Part shown: in pieces, positions 58,923 to 64,000 of the stretch
Numbering within the stretch: position 1 is the first letter of the stretch
Layout: the number at the start of each line of letters is the position of its first letter
Program-made: the position numbers and the translations under genes
DNA from: Symbiodinium natans
Taxonomy: Eukaryota > Sar > Dinophyceae > Suessiales > Symbiodiniaceae
DNA length: 64,000 nucleotides
Direction of reading: 5' to 3'
NCBI GenBank assembly: GCA_905221605.1
Contig: CAJNDS010000089.1
Coordinates: forward strand, 62,001 to 126,000
Notes under the pieces: model-generated
The model's input: only the letters and a program-made list of their open reading frames with translations
Database searches by the model: none
Told to the model about the DNA's origin: nothing

Positions 58923-60625
58923 GTACAAACAGGGACCCCGCTTCAATAGCAAGCGGCTTTTCTCTAAGAGCATACGTGCTAAGCCGTGTAATCGGCCGGT
59001 GCGCAAGGTGAACCACACTGTAGCGCACGCTAGCTGAGGGACGACTCTCACTGCGAAGGAAGAAGATGATGATGATGATGATGGTGATGGTGGTGGTGGT
59101 GCTGCTGCTGGTCAATGTGCTTGGAAGAAAGCTCCGCTCTGTCAGTGGAAGTTACGCAGGTACACCAATGCCTTGGGCAGCTGCCAGGCAGGGACACACA
59201 CACACACACACACACCATAATCATCCATAATACACCCCTGTGCTCACGAATCCACGGCTCTCAGCATCGGGAAAGGTGATCGTGTGGCGAGATGGGCGGA
59301 TCGAGTTTGAGCTGTATGGTTTCGGCACTCGTGACACCACGGGCAAGATGCCGCTCAGCAGCAGATGCGGCTTTGCTGTGAATAGGTCACTCACATGGCC
59401 AGTGTGCGAGGCTGCAAGATTGTCGGTCTGCAATGGCGGAACTTGATGACTCCACGCCATGTAACCCGGCTTGGACGTGCTGCAAGTTCATGTAAGATCA
59501 TGTAAGATCCCAGCATTCGTGGGGTCTTTGAGCTCGCTGTTCAGGCACAGCGCTTGTGGACATGCGGATGGGCGTGGGCTGTTCGCCCTTAGCAGCTCCT
59601 CGCCCTCATCTGATGGCTGCAATGTGGGGCGAGGCCATGCGTCGAACGAGTCACCCTTGGCCCGCAGCCGAGGTGCCTGTGATCTCCCGCTTCATGCGGG
59701 ACGTGGGCTCGAGGATCCAGCACTCAGCGATCCTCGGACCCAGCTCGGGTCTGAGGCATTTTGTTCAACATGTTCAATGGTCCAGGCATCGGCCACAAGG
59801 CCCAGGCAGCTTGTCGTCTGGTCCTTTGCCGCACTTTGCCGCGCTCCAACAGTGCCTTAAGGACCCCTCATGGCACTGGCCCAGATGATTGCAACCCAGG
59901 TGGCTGGCTGAGTCAAGCTTTCCCATGTTGCGCAGGAACACACACTTGTTTCGATTTGCAGAGTCATGACTGGGTGCATGAGAGCGAAGGGGAGAGATCA
60001 TGGCATAGCACGGAGGTTCATCAAGAGGGTGTTGCCTTCTTCATCCACCGGCATGACGCAGAGAGCTGGTGCCGGATCCCAAAGGCGTAGCACGCCTAGA
60101 GCAGGCATCGAAGCACCGAATGAATGTCGCGCCAGTTCCCACAGCTGGAAAAGAAAAGTGGCAGCCAGCCACTTGGTGCAGCAATTTTCAGTTCCTCCTC
60201 AAAGCACAGGAGATGATCGGCATGCGAGCGAGAATTCAAAATCGATTCATGTTCTTGCGATTCTGGCTGGTATGTGCGGCTGCAGGGCATCGGACGTGCT
60301 TCCGTTGCCTTGCATTTGCATGTTCATATGCCGGGACATGCCGAACTGGGTTTCTCGTCCACAGGAGGAGAGGCCGTTCGCCTGCTACGACGACATCTCG
60401 GCGGAGGACTTGGCGGAGGCTGATAAGTTGCGACCTCAGGCAAGGTGCAACCTTAGAACCATCGAGAGCTTGCCATATCTTCCCAACGCTCAGTGTGACA
60501 TAGTGAGACGTAGTGCGACATAGTGAGACACAGTGGGACATACTGAGACCGCCTGACCAGAACGTATGAGACATGGACGCCCGTTAAGGTATGGAACGTT
60601 GATGGGCGAGAAGGCAGGCTTGCAG
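53620..60625 (+). CDS. ATP-grasp-like protein (Cj0069 type), 24 exons
   Basis: Exons: 53620-53676, 53844-53913, 53988-54014, 54178-54207, 54476-54511, 54660-54716, 54808-54845, 54992-55052, 55156-55189, 55409-55435, 55571-55586, 55804-55852, 55957-56025, 56130-56177, 56457-56514, 56621-56673, 56730-56765, 56864-56890, 57099-57137, 57465-57554, 57664-57709, 57837-57880, 60365-60426, and from 60589 to at least 60625. All phases match, giving about 370 codons. Motifs in order: MANGMIRSGLSC; EEHDKFFELCKSFDFII; VWPSPDVMEKMGA; YYTPEEFSAGFKKTM; VIKQARGSSGEGVWIIKLK; EANDNHHEEHTVAEFIE; GGQLVDQRFCPRILEGELR; GGISAVGGTGS; LPLWWTVGFINSSPEGTP; WIVGEFSCSCVGIS; YDDISAEDLAEA. Order and spacing agree with bacterial Cj0069-family proteins (ATP-grasp fold), where KQxRGxxGxGVW and the IDQxFxPRxxEGExR block line the nucleotide site. 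The reaction and substrate are unknown. The first exon(s) and exact stop are not found. Confidence 0.85.
58640..59374 (+). CDS. Exons of another gene inside a 2.5 kb intron
   Basis: Three exons join in frame: 58640-58780 (TCIIGDESYRPSAAGDSTV, ending at GTAAGC), 59160-59187 (YTNALGSCQ) and 59276-59374 (VIVWRDGRIEFELYGFGTRD). All follow AG|G; the second and third end at GC. They lie on the same strand inside the intron between exons 57837-57880 and 60365-60426 of the ATP-grasp gene, whose own exons join directly across this gap. The product is beta-rich with paired Cys, like an extracellular domain; the family is unknown. Earlier and later exons are not found, though a coding-like stretch after AG at about 59669 (VPVISRFMRDVGSRIQ) could follow. 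Confidence 0.5.
58886..58922 (+). repeat. (GAT)n microsatellites
   Basis: Twelve GAT triplets here and a second run with GGT and GCT at 59066-59112. A (CA)n run lies at 59198-59214. All are inside the large intron. Confidence 0.9.
60498..60550 (+). repeat. gtgagacata short tandem repeat
   Basis: Five degenerate copies of a 10-bp unit (gtgagacgta, gtgcgacata, gtgagacaca, gtgggacata, ctgagacc) in an intron of the ATP-grasp gene. Confidence 0.75.
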
Positions 60626-60971
60626 TGCGGAGTGTGGAGGTGCAGGCTAGATTCGGCTGGAGGGCGCAGGAAGACAGGGCTCCACCGGAGAGGGTGGCCC
60701 GCCCCCGTCCCCCAAGCCTATCGGAAGAAAACGAGATCTTCGAAGATTCGAGGCCCGAACTTGACAACATCCTAAACTCCAAGCAGAGATGCTTAAGCTC
60801 AGACCCCCGAAACCCCGAAGACCACTGCTCCAGGCAGTGATGCTCCTGTCAAAGTGAGCCCGGGCTTCGTGGAGAGCCGGCCCCTTATAGATGCAGGGAT
60901 GCTGTTACAAGGTTTACCAAGTTACCAGTACTGGCGTAAATTCCGGGCTTTTCCGTCGGGCTTCGGCAGGG

Positions 60972-61109
60972 GTTTGCGATGACATGGATGCAGCAGCCCT
61001 TTGGAGCATGTTTGAGCTCATCTCTGCACGAAAATCCTTCCAAGAGCCTCAAGCAGACAATGCTGGGCAGTTCCTCACCAGTTTCTCGAGAAGTCTCCAG
61101 AGTCTCTAA
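60972..61109 (+). CDS. Terminal exon, probably of the ATP-grasp gene
   Basis: After ggcag|G the frame encodes VCDDMDAAALWSMFELISAR and a Ser/Gln-rich tail and stops at TAA 61107-61109. If the 60589 exon ends at the GC after GGCGAGAAG, this exon follows in phase and would be the C-terminus of the ATP-grasp gene. It could equally end a separate gene. Confidence 0.4.
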   Translation, partial: VCDDMDAAALWSMFELISARKSFQEPQADNAGQFLTSFSRSLQSL

Positions 61110-62084
61110 GGTGGCTCCCGGCAGCTCCTTGGATGGTCTTGAGATGGCTTAAAAGCCTGACACAGTGATGCTTGCTGTGATGGCTGAGGTTGGGCGTGCA
61201 GAAAATTGGCATGCTGTTGGCTGTCATTTGAGCCCGAGGGAGCATAGCATCAAGTGACGTTGGATTACTTGCGTGCAGCATCGGGCATGTCAAGTCCTGA
61301 CCTTGAGCCTTTGACTCGATGAGGGGGACTTAGCTGCTGCTCCACCAATGCCTCACTGCGCGCTTTGTGAACTTCTGTAAGAAATGATCAGGAATGATTG
61401 CTTTGCAGAAGAGCGGAGAGCTGCCTCAGTTGTGACCCCAGGGCTGTGGCCAGCAGCTGTTTCAGAGGCACTGTTGGAGCCTCCGGCTGTACTTGGCAGC
61501 AGTCTTCGAGCCGTGTTCTGGGGGCAGGCACACGCCCAGTACTCTAAAGAACTGTCCGCCCAATATGGGTGAATCAGTTTGAACGCTGGGAGCTGTTCGC
61601 TCAACATGGGCGAGTCAGTTCAAACGCCGAGGCTCGCAGCAGGATTCTGACGCATTCAAATTGTCACAGAGGAAAACCGTGCGCGCGGGTCTGCTGCCTT
61701 TCGTTCGATGGTTGAAAGCACTGAGGGCATTCTCCCACAAATAGCCCCCCCCCCCCCATGTTCAAAATCTGCTCTTGGCTGCGTGTTGGGAGTTTTTTGC
61801 CCTCTGACGAAGAGGCCAAGAGATGATGAGTGTCCGCGCCACCGATCACCAGGAGGTTTGGAGCGATGGGGGGAGGGGGGCCTTTTGGAACAGTCCTTGC
61901 ATTCGTTTTGCACTTCCTCGTTCTTCTTGATTTGTAGGCTGGGCGCTGTGAATTGCAAGTGGACGTTGCAAGTAGCTGCTGGCTGAAGTGCGTCTCAGCG
62001 ACACGGTGCGGCCTTCTGTAGCCGTGGGGCACAAGCCGCTTTAATCTGGCTTACTGTAAGACCTTGAGAGCGCCCTCGGCGGTC
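61110..62084. other. No supported gene; promoter-side spacer
   Basis: A C-run lies at 61746-61757 and the pair of similar phrases aacgctgggagctg / aacgccgaggctcg at about 61580-61640. This is the spacer upstream of the hydrolase start at 62085. Confidence 0.4.
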
Positions 62085-64000
62085 ATGGATGCTGCGGCAA
62101 AGTCGCTGACGTCCTCCGTTTGTTTCACAGGCGCCCGGGAGCGTCTTCGCGACTGGTGGACGCAGTCAAGCGAGGAACGCCTCAGGGAGACCGAGGAGGC
62201 GCTGCTGAGAAATGCGGTGTCTTCGAAGATGAAGGTCATGGAGGTTCCGATCTCCGATGGGCAGACGGTGCATACACTCTGTGTCTCGCAAGGGGCGCAA
62301 GGGGCGAGGGCAGGGAGTGGACTGGCACCGGTGGTCCTGATCCATGGCTACTTCATGGGCTCCGGGTCATGGGCTCACAGCTTCGATTCTCTGGCATCCA
62401 CTGGCAGAAATGTCTACTCCATTGACTGGCCAGGATGGGGACTGTCCTCGAAGCCGGACTTCCCAATGCAGCAGGCAGGATTCTTCAAAATCTGGATTTC
62501 ATCTTTGATGGTTTGATGGCCCACACCTCAGTCTTAGATGGTTCCCGATGTCTTGCATCCTTTTCATCCGCAGAACCCAGTCGGCGACAGGGGACCCATG
62601 CCTGCGAGCAGTTTTTCATTGAGGGCATCGAGCAGTGGCGGCGGTCTGTCGGCCTGAACCGGGTGGTGCTGCTGGGTCACAGCTTCGGAGGCTACTTTGC
62701 CGCCTGCTATGCTGCTCGGATTACAAGATTGGCTAAAGGCGGTGTCACGCTGTGGGTGGTTCTCTGACCAAAGAGTCTCGTTAAGGGGAACTCGTCATTT
62801 GGCGCAAGCCGGGTTGCCCTGTGGTTGTGGAGGTCCAGGGGCCGGACGGTGGGTGGCAACAGCCAAGTCTCATATTCGGTTTGCTCTCAAAGTCTCTCCA
62901 AGGCCATGAAGCATCCTGAGAATGTGGAGGCGCTGATCCTGGCCAGCCCCGTCGGAATGGGCGAGAAGAGCCCCTCGGATGAATCCCCCAGCTTTGATGG
63001 GGAGATTCACAATTACTCTATGTTACTCTTATGGCTTAGCCAAGAGGATTCTGTGCTTCTGATGATTAAGTGACTGCCAGGAGATGAGCGAGGGCTCCTG
63101 AACCCGGACAGGCTCAAGGCCATGCCCTGGTGGCAAAGGCCCGGGTCCTGCGACATTGCACGGTTTGTCTGAAGTTCAATAAATGAACTCAGTACTCTTG
63201 AGATGCGTGGGTTCACATCTTGTGGTGCAGTGTCGTGCTCTGGCCAATACAATCTCATGGCAATCTGTTGACTCCACACCCAATGACCCGATGCGCGGCG
63301 TGCGCAGCGCCACATTGCCAACAAGCTTGAATTCCCCAGATGGCCTGCAAGGACCCTCGTGACGACAGCCCGGGACATGTGGTCTGGAGGCACGAGTTCA
63401 GGGAGACATAGAGGGACCAGCATCCAGTCACATACGAGTCAATTAAAGGGTGAATGCCGTGCACGTGGGCCTCAGCTGTTGGGGGCCGTAGGAAGGCCTG
63501 CAGATTCATGCAAAGGCACATAGACCGCAAAGGCAAGTAAAGGCCTTCTTGGAGGGGTTGGGAGGAGGCCTCGGCGGAACACTTGGTTGCCGAAGAAATG
63601 TCCGATTTGCAATCCCGTCGCTCTGGCCAGGCTGGACTCCCATGGACATTGTGCGCCTCTCGACCTTAGGCATGTTTTGCTTCGAGATGTGAGTGTTCGA
63701 AAGCGTCAGTCATGGATGGTGGATCCTGGATGGGCCAACCCAGCATTCTTGGCAGCCATGTTTCTACATAGAGGAGGTGCTCCAAAGGCCCTAGCCAACC
63801 AAATTCTTGGGGTCTAAGCACCTAAGGTGGCCTGGGCCCAGCCGGGTTGTGGCTGGCACGCTGGTATATGGACCGCCGTTTCCGCCTGCCCCGAGAGCTT
63901 GGGACCATGCAGGTGCACCGTGGTGTAGACGGTGTACGTGGCAGCTTTGCTTTGCTTTGCCAGCCGTTGCTCTCTTAGAGTGTTTGTTGTGTTTGCCTTG
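62085..64000 (+). CDS. ABHD4/5-type alpha/beta hydrolase, 5' part
   Basis: Exons: 62085-62474, 62591-62713, 62903 to about 63001, and about 63827-63910; the gene runs off the window. The ATG at 62085 starts a leader (MDAAAKSLTSSVCF) before a helical RERLRDWWTQSSEERLRE. The hydrolase core follows: VVLIHGYFMGSGSWAHSFD (oxyanion-loop HG), IDWPGWGLSSKPDFP, FFIEGIEQWRRSVGLNRVV, then the nucleophile elbow GHSFGG, VEALILASPVGMGE, and a lid piece GPAGLWLARWYMDRRF. Spacing and the FxxxIExWRxxxGL...LLGHxxGG block match the ABHD4/ABHD5 (CGI-58) family of lipid hydrolases and lipase co-activators. Ser is present in the elbow, unlike ABHD5, so catalysis is likely. The catalytic acid and His lie beyond the window. 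The first two donors are GC; the third is probably GA. Confidence 0.8.

Noticed and set aside
60625-60840. Frame reading EVQARFGWRAQED to a stop at 60840
   Set aside because: It is open in a frame different from the exon at 60589; it may be an unrelated exon, but nothing ties it to a family.

Overview
The window reads as nuclear DNA of a dinoflagellate, most like a Symbiodiniaceae-type genome. Genes are cut into very short exons. Introns nearly always end AG followed by G, and their donors are GC or GA as often as GT. The sequence between genes is full of microsatellites, minisatellites, homopolymer runs and stray TTTAGGG-like tracts. No bacterial operon structure, CRISPR array, rRNA or convincing tRNA was seen. 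Almost every supported gene is on the + strand. All family names come from memory of conserved motifs; no search was run.

Layout. 1-9.7 kb: a short inverted-repeat element (1907-2708), a coiled-coil/IQ-motif reading frame interrupted by one in-frame TGA (4961-5483), a GNAT acetyltransferase exon (5898-6311), and an AT-rich island (7050-8640) with decayed giant-virus-like genes and a 3' hairpin. 9.7-21 kb: a CTG/CCG repeat, an unnamed eight-exon gene (12966-13990), a satellite block between inverted repeat arrays (14056-15720), an unnamed frame at 16388-17005, and a LINE reverse-transcriptase scrap running into an 8-bp satellite (20059-20727). 21.7-27.7 kb: two tandem four-exon genes for a multi-pass membrane protein with Cys-rich C-terminal segments, patchily homogenised by gene conversion. 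28-40 kb: exon pieces of unnamed genes, including a helical-repeat gene (30977-33490) with a long GT microsatellite in an intron. 40.1-42.7 kb: a composite satellite block bracketed by oppositely oriented minisatellites. 43.7-46 kb: a broken reading frame and an eight-exon coiled-coil gene with an acidic tail (44630-45907). 48.7-50.9 kb: an intronless ARMC9-like gene. 52.4-61.1 kb: a tiny two-exon gene, then a 24-exon ATP-grasp-like gene of the Cj0069 type (53620-60625) whose largest intron holds exons of another gene. 62.1 kb to the end: the start of an ABHD4/5-type alpha/beta hydrolase.

The genes are unrelated in function (ciliary protein, ATP-grasp-like enzyme, lipid-type hydrolase, membrane proteins), as expected of a eukaryotic chromosome arm. 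The strongest result is the ATP-grasp gene model. Its 24 exons, down to 16 nt, join in one frame, and the same splice rules rebuild the membrane-protein pair, the hydrolase and the coiled-coil gene. The most unusual element is the virus-like island. The 5' ends of several genes, and everything marked below 0.4, remain uncertain.
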